Positions 28,263-37,062 of a stretch of 58,839 bases of DNA are shown here, one piece after another. The DNA is from Cytophagales bacterium (GTDB lineage: Bacteria > Bacteroidota > Bacteroidia > Cytophagales > Cyclobacteriaceae). Within the stretch, counting starts at the first letter, position 1. Each line of letters opens with the position of its first letter. The notes under the pieces were generated by a model. That model saw nothing but the letters and a program-made list of their open reading frames with translations. It made no database searches and had not been told where the DNA came from. The stretch lies in NCBI GenBank assembly GCA_022360055.1, contig JAKSDO010000025.1, forward strand, positions 1 to 58,839. Reading direction: 5' to 3'. Both the position numbers and the translations under genes were made by a program.

Positions 28263-29021
28263 TTGCATAAATTATTTAAAAATACGGTATTTATTGGCAA
28301 AAAGGCGTTCTTTCTGCCAATTTGTCATTCTACAAACGAAATGGCTTCCGTGCTGTTGGCGAAACAAGAACAACTCAACGGAACGGTCGTCTATACGGAT
28401 TTTCAAAGCGGGGGGAAAGGTCAGCGGGGCAATACCTGGGAATCCGCCGACGGACAAAATATTCTGATTTCGATCATACTCGACACGGATTTTGTAGAGC
28501 CGTCAAACTTTTTTGATCTGACAATTATTACTTCGCTTGCCATCCATGATGTTCTTTCAGATTATTTAAAAGAAGGATTTAAGATCAAATGGCCTAACGA
28601 TTTGTTTTTTCACGACAACAAAATCGGGGGGATCCTCATCGAAAATTACATCAAGCAAAACACCATTGAATGGTGTATCCTTGGAGTTGGATTGAATATA
28701 AACCAACGAAAATTTCAAGAAAAAAATGCCATATCGCTCGCCCAGATCTGTGGCCAATCATTTGACCGGGAAGAACTGATAAATATCCTTCTGCGGAAAG
28801 TGGAATCAAGATATTTTCAACTCAAAAACGGTGAGAAGATAAGGCTGAAGAATGATTACATGTCCAAGTTGTACTGGAAAAATGAGTTGCATGTTTTTCA
28901 ATCGGAGGGGACCTATTTCAATGGAAAAATAATAGATGTCGAACCTTCCGGGAAATTGAAAGTTGAAGTTGAAGAAGGTGAACGATCATTCGATTTTAAA
29001 GAGGTCTCGTTTATTAAATAA
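28263..29021 (+). CDS. birA: Biotin--[acetyl-CoA-carboxylase] ligase
   Basis: This 252-aa biotin protein ligase activates biotin with ATP and attaches it to a lysine of the carboxyl carrier protein. The catalytic core is seen as CHSTNEMA, TDFQSGGKGQRGNTWESADGQ (ligase glycine loop with the biotinyl-AMP contact), FKIKWPNDLFFHDNKIGG, and ILGVGLNINQ. There is no N-terminal helix-turn-helix, so it is the monofunctional type, not a repressor. No ATG exists before the conserved core. The start is TTG at 28263, giving MHKLFKNT, which fits homologues. Confidence 0.92.
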   Translation: MHKLFKNTVFIGKKAFFLPICHSTNEMASVLLAKQEQLNGTVVYTDFQSGGKGQRGNTWESADGQNILISIILDTDFVEPSNFFDLTIITSLAIHDVLSDYLKEGFKIKWPNDLFFHDNKIGGILIENYIKQNTIEWCILGVGLNINQRKFQEKNAISLAQICGQSFDREELINILLRKVESRYFQLKNGEKIRLKNDYMSKLYWKNELHVFQSEGTYFNGKIIDVEPSGKLKVEVEEGERSFDFKEVSFIK

Positions 29022-29065
29022 TTCCAATACAAAGTTTAACTTTTTAAATTTATAAGGGATTTGCA

Positions 29066-29073
29066 TACCTTTG
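29066..29073 (+). promoter_or_regulatory. -7 element (TACCTTTG) of ahcY
   Basis: TACCTTTG followed by the GC-rich TGCGCG matches TAnnTTTG. Transcription would begin about 29079, leaving a leader of 15 to 24 bases. It excludes the TTG at 29061 as start codon. Confidence 0.65.
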
Positions 29074-29102
29074 TGCGCGTTTTAAAAATATCAATGGAAA
29101 TT

Positions 29103-30404
29103 ATGTCAGAATTAAAGTATAAAGTTAAAGATATTGCCCTTGCGGACTGGGGTAGAAAAGAAATTGAGTTGGCCGAGGCAGAAATGCCGGGCCTTATGGC
29201 GCTCAGGCAAGAATACGGCGCCTCAAAACCATTGAAAGGGGCAAGAATTGCTGGATGTCTTCACATGACCATTCAAACTGCCGTGCTCATAGAAACCCTG
29301 GTGGAGTTGGGGGCTGAAGTCACGTGGTCTTCATGTAATATTTTCTCGACACAGGATCATGCTGCAGCCGCAATTGCGAAAGCCGGCATCCCTGTTTTTG
29401 CCTGGAAAGGAATGAATGAGGAAGAATTTGATTGGTGCATCGAACAAACCCTGTTTGCATTTGAAGGAGGGAAAGCGCTGAATATGATCCTTGATGACGG
29501 TGGCGATTTGACCAACATGGTACTGGATAAGTTCCCGGAGCTTGTAAAGGATATTAAAGGATTATCGGAAGAGACTACTACCGGGGTCCACAGGCTCTAT
29601 GAAAGAGTTAAAAACGGGACCCTGCCCATTCCGGCTATTAATGTGAATGATTCGGTTACAAAATCGAAGTTTGACAATAAGTACGGGTGCAGAGAATCAC
29701 TGGTGGACGCCATTCGGAGAGCGACCGACCTGATGCTGGCAGGGAAAGTCGCCGTAGTCGCCGGTTACGGGGATGTCGGTAAAGGTTCCGCACAATCCCT
29801 GAGAGGAGCCGGGGTACGGGTGATCGTGACAGAAATTGATCCGATTTGTGCTTTACAAGCTGCAATGGACGGGTTTGAGGTAAAGAAAATGGCAGATGCC
29901 GTCCAGAATGCAAGCATTATTGTTACTGCAACCGGCAATAAGGATATCATCACCGGCAAGCATTTCAAATTGATGAACGACAAGACCGTTGTTTGTAACA
30001 TCGGTCATTTCGACAATGAGATCGACATGGCATGGCTAAACGAGAATTACGGTCACACGAAAAGTCAAATCAAACCCCAGGTAGATCTGTTCAATGTCGA
30101 TGGAAAGGATATAATTGTCCTGGCCGAGGGCAGATTGGTAAATTTAGGGTGTGCCACCGGTCATCCGTCATTCGTAATGTCTAATTCATTTACAAATCAG
30201 ACATTGGCTCAGATAGAACTCTGGATGTATGCCGATAAATATGAAAATGAAGTTTACATGCTCCCAAAACATTTGGATGAAAAAGTAGCAAAACTTCACT
30301 TGACTAAAATAGGCGTAGAACTCGACGAATTGACTCAGGATCAGGCAGATTATATTGGGGTAAGTGTTAGCGGACCGTTTAAACCTGATTATTACAGGTA
30401 CTAG
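29103..30404 (+). CDS. ahcY: Adenosylhomocysteinase (SAH hydrolase)
   Basis: This roughly 433-aa enzyme reversibly splits S-adenosylhomocysteine to adenosine and homocysteine using tightly bound NAD+, regenerating the methyl cycle. Visible features are [34 protein letters not shown], the NAD-binding loop [25 protein letters not shown], and the C-terminal end with the conserved Lys and Tyr (PFKPDYYRY). The frame is open to 29061, but the promoter element at 29066-29073 rules out that start. ATG at 29103 ([10 protein letters not shown]) fits homologues, while ATG at 29094 is also possible. Confidence 0.96.
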   Translation: MSELKYKVKDIALADWGRKEIELAEAEMPGLMALRQEYGASKPLKGARIAGCLHMTIQTAVLIETLVELGAEVTWSSCNIFSTQDHAAAAIAKAGIPVFAWKGMNEEEFDWCIEQTLFAFEGGKALNMILDDGGDLTNMVLDKFPELVKDIKGLSEETTTGVHRLYERVKNGTLPIPAINVNDSVTKSKFDNKYGCRESLVDAIRRATDLMLAGKVAVVAGYGDVGKGSAQSLRGAGVRVIVTEIDPICALQAAMDGFEVKKMADAVQNASIIVTATGNKDIITGKHFKLMNDKTVVCNIGHFDNEIDMAWLNENYGHTKSQIKPQVDLFNVDGKDIIVLAEGRLVNLGCATGHPSFVMSNSFTNQTLAQIELWMYADKYENEVYMLPKHLDEKVAKLHLTKIGVELDELTQDQADYIGVSVSGPFKPDYYRY

Positions 30405-30800
30405 TCCTTGATAAAAAGTATCATTTCGAACTTGTGAGAAATCCGGTTTAATCAATACCGGACCACCGCTAATCAGCCGGATCTCTTCGGACGTACTAAT
30501 GAACAATATCTGCAAAGGTCGGATGATCAATAACGATCGACATTGAAGTCACTTTCTTATTCAGCAGGTTTGTACTACCAATTACGTTCATTTTGTCTAA
30601 ATTGATTTGCACTTAGATTGGCCTCGATATGACAAAAACGTCGTTTTTGATTTTACTTAAGGGCTAGACTTTCAAGCCGGATCCGGAAAAAGCTTTGCGG
30701 GGGGCTAACTGTTCACGATTTGACCTCAGCCCGCGGTTTAATTATTGGATGATCCAATTCATTGTTGTCGATTGTTATTGGTCGACCGACACCGACCCTA
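30405..30800. repeat. Intergenic region with degenerate inverted repeats
   Basis: No gene is supported. At 30419-30447 (ATCATTTCGAAC.. GAGAAATCCGG) and 30476-30501 (CCGGATCTCTTCGGACGT..AATGA) lies a degenerate inverted repeat. It has the look of the dispersed Bacteroidota palindromes that begin TCATTTCGA and contain GAGAAATC. GGCCTCGATATGACA at about 30619-30633 nearly matches the start of the window. A perfect palindrome TTGGATGATCCAA lies at 30745-30757. Confidence 0.45.
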
Positions 30801-31211
30801 TTACCGTGAGCCGGATAGTTTCATCGAAACCCTGCCGCCGAAATAGGCACTGGGGATATATAACAGCAGGCTTACAATAGAAAACCATACCGGATGCGGA
30901 ATCATAAAAAGGTTTATAAAGCCAAGGATCATGAGTACTGCTCCGACAATAATCGAGTTTATGATTTTTGAAGATTTTGACAAAATGCCGGATATCAATC
31001 CGCCCCCAAATGAACCCAGGGCATATGCCAGTAGAACGAACAATAACGCGCCTGTTGGCAAATCCTTGATTATATCTTTCAATGCTTCAGTATCATTTAC
31101 ATCCAACCCTTCCGGTGGCGGGTAGATCAGATGTCCCAACATCTCTACCAGGTAAATGAGAATCGTACCGGTGATAATACCAGCAAGTATGTACAGTAAC
31201 TTTTTAAACAT
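30801..31211 (-). CDS. Small hypothetical membrane protein
   Basis: This 136-aa protein has about four hydrophobic segments. The first is LLYILAGIITGTILIYLVEM at the N-terminus, followed by a polar loop (PPPEGLDVNDTEALKDIIKD). Then come ALLFVLLAYALGSFGGGLIS, IINSIIVGAVLMILGFINLF and SIVSLLLYIPSAYFGGRVSM. It resembles small inner-membrane proteins of unknown function in Bacteroidota. The ATG at 31211 (MFKKLLY) was chosen over an upstream one at 31232, because it puts the hydrophobic segment at the usual place. It stands alone, opposite to its neighbours. Confidence 0.7.
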   Translation of the reverse strand: MFKKLLYILAGIITGTILIYLVEMLGHLIYPPPEGLDVNDTEALKDIIKDLPTGALLFVLLAYALGSFGGGLISGILSKSSKIINSIIVGAVLMILGFINLFMIPHPVWFSIVSLLLYIPSAYFGGRVSMKLSGSR

Positions 31212-31462
31212 GATACCTAAAGAATAAACCAAATGATAATAATTGAGAAATGTAATAAAATCAAAAGAGATTAACGAAGTAAATCCGGTGAAATTCCGTG
31301 AAAGGCCGAATGTCGAGTATTTCGAAAAGGCAAATCGGATAATCGATGTGCGGAATGAGCAGGTAATTCAGATCATTGACAGTGATCATTCTTGCTTCCG
31401 GATCCGGACACAATATTCAAATAGACAAAAAATGCTATATTGCCGGTGAAACGTCTGAAACT

Positions 31463-32383
31463 ATGGACACAGAAGTGCTTGATGGAGTGAGGTTGAATTG
31501 GAATCCCGAAGCTACGGTTGCTTTAAACTTCGCCATTGCTTTTATTATGTTTGGTGTTGCTCTCGGCCTTTCCAGAGCAAATTTTGTCGAGTTATTTAAA
31601 AATCCAAAACCTACATTAACGGGGATTATATCTCAATTCGTTTTATTGCCGTCATTTACATTTGTATTGGTTTGGTTATTCAATCCGTTGCCCGGCCTGG
31701 CGCTGGGCATGATCCTTGTGGCGGCATGTCCCGGAGGAAACCTCTCAAATTTCTTTTCCTGGATCGGAAAAGGCAATGTTGCATTATCCATAAGTCTGAC
31801 TGCCTCCGCATCATTTCTTGCAGTAATTCTAACACCAATGAATTTTGAATTTTGGGGAGGAATGCTCGACAGCACCTCAGGTTTATTGAAAGAAGTAAAT
31901 ATTGATTTTTTTCAAATGGTCAGCCTGGTGTTTTTCACAATAGCGCTTCCGCTGATTACCGGATATGTTTTCAAAGCGAAATTTCCGGGGATGGCAAAAA
32001 AGATTGTGACTCCGATCAAATATATGTCTTTTGTCTTATTAATGGCAATAATCGTTGTAGCGTTTGTAAACAATTATGCGCTGTTTATTAAATATTATCA
32101 CCATATACTTGCGCTCGTCTTTATACATAATGCCTCAGCATTGGCAATTGGTTATTATTTCAGCCGGATCATGAATGTAAGTCAACAAGACACGAGATCA
32201 ATTACCATAGAAACCGGCATTCAAAATTCGGGACTGGGGCTTTTAATTGTTTTTTCTGTTTTTAAGGGTCAGGGAGGAATGGCTTTGATAGCGGCCTGGT
32301 GGGGCATCTGGCATATCATTTCAGGTTTTGTCGTATCTCAGTATTTTGCATTCAGATCAAGACGGTTGGTTTTAGCAGAATGA
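31463..32383 (+). CDS. BASS-family (bile acid:sodium symporter-type) transporter
   Basis: This roughly 306-aa polytopic membrane protein has about nine predicted spans. The family signature in the unwound helix region is seen as LVAACPGGNLSNFFSWIGKGNVALS. A matching second half has IETGIQNSGLGLLIVF, the other substrate/sodium-binding element. Members carry organic anions such as bile acids, pantothenate or 2-keto acids with sodium; the substrate cannot be told. The start at 31463 (MDTEVLDG) was chosen because the upstream frame has no membrane-protein character. Its stop overlaps the start of the acyltransferase gene by 4 bases. Confidence 0.9.
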   Translation: MDTEVLDGVRLNWNPEATVALNFAIAFIMFGVALGLSRANFVELFKNPKPTLTGIISQFVLLPSFTFVLVWLFNPLPGLALGMILVAACPGGNLSNFFSWIGKGNVALSISLTASASFLAVILTPMNFEFWGGMLDSTSGLLKEVNIDFFQMVSLVFFTIALPLITGYVFKAKFPGMAKKIVTPIKYMSFVLLMAIIVVAFVNNYALFIKYYHHILALVFIHNASALAIGYYFSRIMNVSQQDTRSITIETGIQNSGLGLLIVFSVFKGQGGMALIAAWWGIWHIISGFVVSQYFAFRSRRLVLAE

Positions 32384-33402
32384 TTGTAACCATAGGTAAT
32401 TTGTACTATTATCCGCTAAAGCTTTATGTCTTTATAGCGAGCTATTTGTATTTCAGAAAACTCAGGATCGTCGGGCGAAAAAACATTCCAGTCAAGGGAC
32501 CGTTGATCTACGCGATCAATCATCAGAATGCGTTGCTTGATGCGTTGCTTTTAAGTGTGGTTTCCCGGCGAAATCCACATTTTCTTACCAGAGCGGATGT
32601 ATTTAAAAACAGGTTTGCCGATAAGTTTTTGCGCGGCTTGAAAATGCTTCCTATTTACAGGATCAGAGATGGCTTTGATAGCGTTAAAATGAATGAAGCC
32701 ATTTTTGATGCCGCAAAGGATATTTTGGTCAAAGGAGGTGTTGTCGGCATTTTTCCGGAAGGAAGTCATAGCTTAAAATATATGATGCGTCCACTAAAGA
32801 AGGGCGTAGCCAGGATTGCCTTCCGTGCCGAAGAAGCTGTCGATTTCAATCTTGATCTTAAAATAGTACCGGTCGGCATTCAGTATGAGTCGCACTTTTA
32901 TCCACGGGGCAGAACGTTGATTAGCTTTGGTAAACCCGTGCGGGTATCCGATTACCTGGAGGCCTTTCATCAAAATCAAAGTGCCGGGATCGAACAACTT
33001 TTAGACGAGCTTTATAAAAGGATGAAATCATTGATCCTTCATTTTACGGATACGCCGGAATATGCAAATAACCTTGAAATATTCCGGAAGAAGAGGGCTT
33101 ATAAACGCGACCTTCAGAAGCAGCTTTCTGTAGATCAGGAACTTGTGTGTTCGATTGAATCCGGATATACATATAATGAAAGATCCGACAAAAAAAATCT
33201 TCTATGCCTCACTCTTGAGAATTCGTGGCAATTTCTATGGAAGATCATTGGTTTTTTGCCGAAAAGCCTTGTGGATTACCTACTAAAGAGAACGACAAAA
33301 GACCCACATTTTTTTGCTACCATGAAGTTCGGATATTCAATTTTTCTCTACCCGCTAACGATTTTATTTTTGTATTTTTTAATTAAGCATTTGGTATTCT
33401 AG
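32380..33402 (+). CDS. PlsC-type glycerolipid acyltransferase (LPLAT superfamily)
   Basis: This 340-aa acyltransferase has the LPLAT blocks INHQNALLDALL (block I), FLRGLKMLPIYRIRDG (block II), GGVVGIFPEGSHS (block III, FPEG) and VPVGIQYE (block IV). Block I has five residues between His and Asp, not four, resembling the Gpt2/Sct1-like subgroup rather than E. coli PlsC. The C-terminus ends in one hydrophobic segment. It should acylate a glycerol phosphate or lysolipid at the membrane. The ATG at 32380 overlaps the transporter stop (ATGA), so the two genes are translationally coupled. Confidence 0.85.
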   Translation: MIVTIGNLYYYPLKLYVFIASYLYFRKLRIVGRKNIPVKGPLIYAINHQNALLDALLLSVVSRRNPHFLTRADVFKNRFADKFLRGLKMLPIYRIRDGFDSVKMNEAIFDAAKDILVKGGVVGIFPEGSHSLKYMMRPLKKGVARIAFRAEEAVDFNLDLKIVPVGIQYESHFYPRGRTLISFGKPVRVSDYLEAFHQNQSAGIEQLLDELYKRMKSLILHFTDTPEYANNLEIFRKKRAYKRDLQKQLSVDQELVCSIESGYTYNERSDKKNLLCLTLENSWQFLWKIIGFLPKSLVDYLLKRTTKDPHFFATMKFGYSIFLYPLTILFLYFLIKHLVF

Positions 33403-33710
33403 CGCAATGCTTTTGAGAGAAATCGACCGGGGAAATCCGGCCGGGATTATGGCGCTTGCTCATCGCGTTCCGGAAATATCGGTCCGGAGATGTCCGGCAA
33501 AGTAACATGGAGCTGCTCACTTGAAGGGGGCAGTGATTACCACCCTTCCCGGCGGCCGAGAGGTCTGCATCTTTGAGATTGAATATAAATTTTTGATCCT
33601 CAATGGATTACAGGTCCCGGTTTGCAGAAGCCAGGGAAAAGACACAGATCACAACGTAGAATATGTGTAAAAGTAATCCGGTGAGACAGTCTTCTCGGTT
33701 TTTTTATTTT
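33403..33710. other. Intergenic stretch without a gene
   Basis: Only scattered GC-rich short palindromes and a weak terminator (33677-33710) are seen between the acyltransferase and the convergent cyclophilin gene. Confidence 0.5.
33677..33710 (+). terminator. Possible terminator after the acyltransferase gene
   Basis: An imperfect stem (CCG..GAGA / TCTCGG with a 2-base bulge) is followed by a seven-T run on the plus strand, just before the convergent cyclophilin stop. Confidence 0.4.
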
Positions 33711-34148
33711 CTAAGATTCTGTTACTTCGATCGTATCAATTGAATCTCCCTGACGGATGGCATCCAGTACATCCAGACCTTCGGTCACTCGGCCAAATAC
33801 GGTATGATGCCGGTCGAGATGTTTTGTGTTTTCTCTGCTATGGCAAATGAAAAACTGGGAACCGCCGGTATTTCTTCCGGCATGAGCCATGGAGAGTATG
33901 CCCCTGTCGTGAAACTGGTTTTCTCCATTTAATTCGCAATCTATGGTATAACCTGGTCCTCCTGTGCCGTCACCCTTTGGGCAACCGCCCTGAATTACGA
34001 AATTAGGTATTACCCGGTGCCATGTAAGCTTATCGTAAAAGCCATCTTTTGCGAGTTTTGTAAAGTTTTCTACCGTTTTTGGGGCATCTTCTTCAAAGAA
34101 TTCCACCTTCAACGCGCCCTTATTTGTTTTGATCGTTGCTTTTTTCAT
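33711..34148 (-). CDS. Peptidyl-prolyl cis-trans isomerase, cyclophilin type
   Basis: This 145-aa cyclophilin speeds proline isomerisation in protein folding. Active-site segments are seen: [22 protein letters not shown] (the arginine that contacts substrate), [10 protein letters not shown] and [10 protein letters not shown]. There is no signal peptide, so it is cytoplasmic. The tryptophan of human CypA that binds cyclosporin is replaced by His (LDRHHTVFG), as in bacterial PpiB-like forms. A TAnnTTTG element at 34262-34269 would give a leader of about 107 bases that can form a hairpin (34173-34208). Confidence 0.92.
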   Translation of the reverse strand: MKKATIKTNKGALKVEFFEEDAPKTVENFTKLAKDGFYDKLTWHRVIPNFVIQGGCPKGDGTGGPGYTIDCELNGENQFHDRGILSMAHAGRNTGGSQFFICHSRENTKHLDRHHTVFGRVTEGLDVLDAIRQGDSIDTIEVTES

Positions 34149-34172
34149 CTGTTTATATTTTTGTAGTTTGCT

Positions 34173-34208
34173 GACACACAGAGTAATATAATTATGCTTG
34201 TGTGTGTC
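34173..34208 (-). promoter_or_regulatory. Leader hairpin upstream of cyclophilin
   Basis: GACACACA (34173-34180) and TGTGTGTC (34201-34208) form a perfect 8-bp stem with a 20-base loop, 25 bases upstream of the cyclophilin ATG, within the predicted leader. No known riboswitch is recognised. Confidence 0.35.
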
Positions 34209-34261
34209 CTGAATTTGTTCCGGTCATACCGGTTTCATCAATTTTTACTCCTAATGAGTCG

Positions 34262-34269
34262 CAAAGGTA
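34262..34269 (-). promoter_or_regulatory. -7 element (TACCTTTG) upstream of cyclophilin
   Basis: TACCTTTGCG on the minus strand is a perfect TAnnTTTG match, with the same GC-rich continuation seen before other genes in the window. It lies 114 bases upstream of the ATG. Confidence 0.5.
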
Positions 34270-34324
34270 CTAATTAATATTTAGCCTGTTCAGTTCTCCT
34301 CAGGATTCTTTTTCTCGAGTGCCG

Positions 34325-35521
34325 CTACCCTGCAAATGTATTGAAATCATATCGAAGTTTTGATCCGGTGTCCAGGGTAGATGCCCGCATCAATGCCCCG
34401 GCTCCGTACTTGCTCTTTATCCAATCAGTTGCCTCAAAAAGGTTGATTTCTTCCGTAGTATCTTCAAACAAGTTGATTTGATAATTTCCATGAACCAGCT
34501 TGCTCAGGCGCACACCGACCAGCCGGATCAGCAGGCGCCTGGAGTACAGTTTGTCAAACAGTCCCAGCGCTTTGTCGATCAGTATTTTGTCTGACGATGT
34601 GTAGGCGATATGCATTTGTTTGCTGGTGGTCTCAAAATCTGAATATCGAATTTTTACCGTTATGCATGCGCACAGTTTTTTTTCACTCCTGAGCTTAAAT
34701 GCCAGTTTTTCGACCATAGCCGTAAGAATGGCTTTCATCTTTTTTACATCAATGCTGTCGGTCTCGAATGTGCTTTCTGTCGATATGGATTTGCGTTCCG
34801 TATAGGGCACTACAGGGCTGTTGTCGATACCATGGGCCCTGTTCCAAATGATACGTCCGTTTTTTCCGAAGGTCGCTTCCAAGATTCCCACGGGCATTTC
34901 ACGCAATGTTTTTACTTTCGTGATGCCCATTTCATAAAAGAAGTCGGCCGTCTTTTTGCCTATCATCGGAATTTTCCGGATAGAAAGTGGAGCCAGAAAT
35001 GCTTCTTCATATCCCTGTTCGATATGTTTTTTGCCCTTGGGTTTGCATTCTCCGGTAGCTACTTTGGATACCAGTTTGTTTATGGACAGCCCCATAGAGA
35101 TTGGCAGGTGAGTTTCTTTCATGATGCTTTCTCGCAGTTCGATCGACCATTTGTAGCAGCCAAAGAACCTATCCATTCCGGTGAGATCAAGATAAAACTC
35201 ATCGATGGAAGATTTTTCAAATAATGGCGCCTGCTCACGAATGATATCGGTTACGATTTTGGAATACATACCATAGGCCTCGGTATCGCCGGAAATCACA
35301 ATGGCGTCGGGGCAAAGCTGTAACGCCAGCCTCATAGGCATGGCAGAGTGCACGCCAAACTTTCTAGTCTCATAGCTGCAGGCCGCTACGACCCCGCGAT
35401 CGCTTTTGCCACCGATGATCAGCGGTTTGCTTTTTAGTCTGCTGTCCCGCAGGCATTCTACAGATACAAAAAATGCATCCAGATCCATGTGCAGTATCGA
35501 ACGACCATCGTTTCTAATCAT
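34325..35521 (-). CDS. dinB: DNA polymerase IV (translesion Y-family polymerase)
   Basis: This 398-aa Y-family polymerase copies damaged DNA. The catalytic carboxylates are in LHMDLDAFFVSVE and SSIDEFYLDLTG. The fingers/palm contain CSYETRKFGVHSAMPM, followed by the helix-hairpin-helix IRKIPMIGKKTADFFYEMGI, and the little-finger domain is complete. A C-terminal beta-clamp peptide is not obvious in the last residues. LFEDTTEEINLF near 360 contains two possible QL-S/D-LF-like stretches. The divergent upstream region (35522-35648) holds three palindromes and lies near a LexA-like gene, which suggests damage-responsive control. Confidence 0.95.
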   Translation of the reverse strand: MIRNDGRSILHMDLDAFFVSVECLRDSRLKSKPLIIGGKSDRGVVAACSYETRKFGVHSAMPMRLALQLCPDAIVISGDTEAYGMYSKIVTDIIREQAPLFEKSSIDEFYLDLTGMDRFFGCYKWSIELRESIMKETHLPISMGLSINKLVSKVATGECKPKGKKHIEQGYEEAFLAPLSIRKIPMIGKKTADFFYEMGITKVKTLREMPVGILEATFGKNGRIIWNRAHGIDNSPVVPYTERKSISTESTFETDSIDVKKMKAILTAMVEKLAFKLRSEKKLCACITVKIRYSDFETTSKQMHIAYTSSDKILIDKALGLFDKLYSRRLLIRLVGVRLSKLVHGNYQINLFEDTTEEINLFEATDWIKSKYGAGALMRASTLDTGSKLRYDFNTFAG

Positions 35522-35533
35522 TCCAAATTTCGG

Positions 35534-35612
35534 GCTAAAAATTTTAGCTTTCTTTTGCGAAAGAAATCCTTTTTGCTAAATTTATACGTAAAATTACTAA
35601 AAATAGTAGTAA
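35534..35612. promoter_or_regulatory. Three inverted repeats in the dinB divergent region (candidate operators)
   Basis: The region contains GCTAAAA-A-TTTTAGC (35534-35548, perfect), the directly adjoining TTTCTTT-TGCG-AAAGAAA (35549-35566, perfect), and TTACTA-N7-TAGTAA (35594-35612, which also contains ACTA-AAAA-TAGT). They lie 13 to 91 bases upstream of the dinB ATG and 36 to 115 bases upstream of the 98-aa gene. These are good positions for a repressor acting on both promoters. Confidence 0.45.
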
Positions 35613-35648
35613 TAAATCAAAACAAAAGCGATTTTTTAAGATCAAATC

Positions 35649-35945
35649 ATGGCAAAAATGCGAGGACCTTACAGTGAAAGATATGACGGATTGCAGATAA
35701 AAATCGAAAGCAAAAAGCTGAAATCCGGTAAGTGCCAGGTGAAGTTTTATACAAAAGGATTGTTGGCTGAGGATTTTTACGGGTATGCATTAGTGGCAGA
35801 AGAGAAGCCGTTAAAGGAAGTCGTGCGAGAAATAAAAGAGAAGGTAGAGCGAATTGGGAGTATAACCAACTTTTATCAGCAGCATTTATTCTCAATAAAA
35901 AGAAATACGAAGCTCGACACCGACTTCGTAATATTTAAGACTTAA
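35649..35945 (+). CDS. Small hypothetical protein, 98 aa
   Basis: This is a basic, soluble protein of unknown function. It has a beta-rich first half (GLQIKIESKKLKSGKCQVKF) and a helical stretch KPLKEVVREIKEKVERIG. There is no signal peptide or known motif. The ATG at 35649 follows a 127-base divergent region that is rich in inverted repeats and shared with dinB. The LexA-like gene follows 110 bases later. Its place between two DNA-damage-type genes suggests a damage-linked role, but that is only context. Confidence 0.65.
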   Translation: MAKMRGPYSERYDGLQIKIESKKLKSGKCQVKFYTKGLLAEDFYGYALVAEEKPLKEVVREIKEKVERIGSITNFYQQHLFSIKRNTKLDTDFVIFKT

Positions 35946-36055
35946 CAAAAGGATATTTGGAATTTAATAATCGGGTAATCAATATCTTACATAGCTTAAA
36001 TTAAAGAGATAGATTAAAAAAACAAAGCAACTGAATCCGAAATAAAAACAAAGAA

Positions 36056-36850
36056 ATGAGTCTAATAAGCAATAACCTGAAATATTTAAGAAAAAAAGTT
36101 AGCCTGACTCAGGAACAAATGGCCTTTCAGCTTGGGATAAAACGATCCTTACTGGGCGCTTATGAAGAGGGGCGTGCCGACCCCCGCATCAGCAACCTGC
36201 TCAAATTCTCCGAAATTTTTAATCTATCCGTAGATCAGCTTATCGGCACCGATCTGACCAAGGAAAATGGTATTGAGGCGAAAAAGGAGAAAGAGGTGCA
36301 CCCTAAAAGCGATTTGCGTGTATTATCAATTACAGTGGATAAGTACGATAGGGAAAATATTGAGCTGGTGCCTCAGCGAGCTGCGGCTGGCTATCTCAAC
36401 GGATATGCCGATCCGGAGTATATTGAGGAATTGCCAAAATTTCAATTGCCGGTATTACCTGAAAACGCCACCTACCGGGCATTTGAGATAAGCGGTGATT
36501 CAATGCTTCCGCTGAGGAGCGGAACAATCGTCATTGGCCGGTTTTTGGAAAATATTTCAGATCTCAAAAATGGTAAAACGTACGTGTTGGTGACCCGAGA
36601 TGAAGGGATTGTATATAAAAGAATATTCAAATATTCAGACAATCCGGAGCTGTTTTGTTTTGCGTCTGACAATCGACAATATAGCGCTTATGATGTCAAC
36701 GGAAAAGATATCGTGGAAATTTGGGAAGCAAAAGCTTTTATAAGTATGGAATTCCCCGAACCGAGCGGAGAGGGAGAATTTACGCTTAGGCGCCTGGCGG
36801 ATATCGTACTCGATCTTCAACAGGAGGTAATTAAGCTGAAGACAAGGTAG
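36056..36850 (+). CDS. LexA-like repressor: XRE helix-turn-helix plus S24 peptidase domain
   Basis: This 264-aa regulator has an N-terminal Cro/C1-type helix-turn-helix (about 6-62, LTQEQMAFQLGIKRSLLGAYEEG). The C-terminal S24 domain carries the self-cleavage set: an Ala-Gly site in RAAAGYL (Ala111-Gly112), nucleophile Ser149 in SGDSMLP and general base Lys188 in GIVYKRIF. Proteins of this kind repress damage or prophage genes and cut themselves when RecA is activated. It may therefore be the local SOS-type repressor for dinB and the 98-aa gene. No phage genes are nearby, so it is unlikely to be a phage C1 protein. The last about 30 residues (FTLRRLADIVLDLQQEVIKL) form a possible coiled coil. 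Confidence 0.85.
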   Translation: MSLISNNLKYLRKKVSLTQEQMAFQLGIKRSLLGAYEEGRADPRISNLLKFSEIFNLSVDQLIGTDLTKENGIEAKKEKEVHPKSDLRVLSITVDKYDRENIELVPQRAAAGYLNGYADPEYIEELPKFQLPVLPENATYRAFEISGDSMLPLRSGTIVIGRFLENISDLKNGKTYVLVTRDEGIVYKRIFKYSDNPELFCFASDNRQYSAYDVNGKDIVEIWEAKAFISMEFPEPSGEGEFTLRRLADIVLDLQQEVIKLKTR

Positions 36851-37062
36851 GCTGCCGGAATATTGACAGATCCGGTCCGTGAAAAACTCCAATGCGGGCG
36901 CAACATAACCGGAGCGCCGGCTTGAAGGTGGAAATTGTAAATTCGGATTTCCGGACCTTCACCCATTTCAGCAGTAGATGGCGTTTGGCTCTTTAGCCGG
37001 TTTGCTCATCTCCGTACATCACCTGCCCCAATCCCCGAGGCGGCGACATGTTTCAAATGCTC

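Noticed and set aside
31243-31449. 68-aa ORF ahead of the BASS transporter
   Set aside because: Overlaps the untranslated part of the transporter frame and has no family or promoter support.
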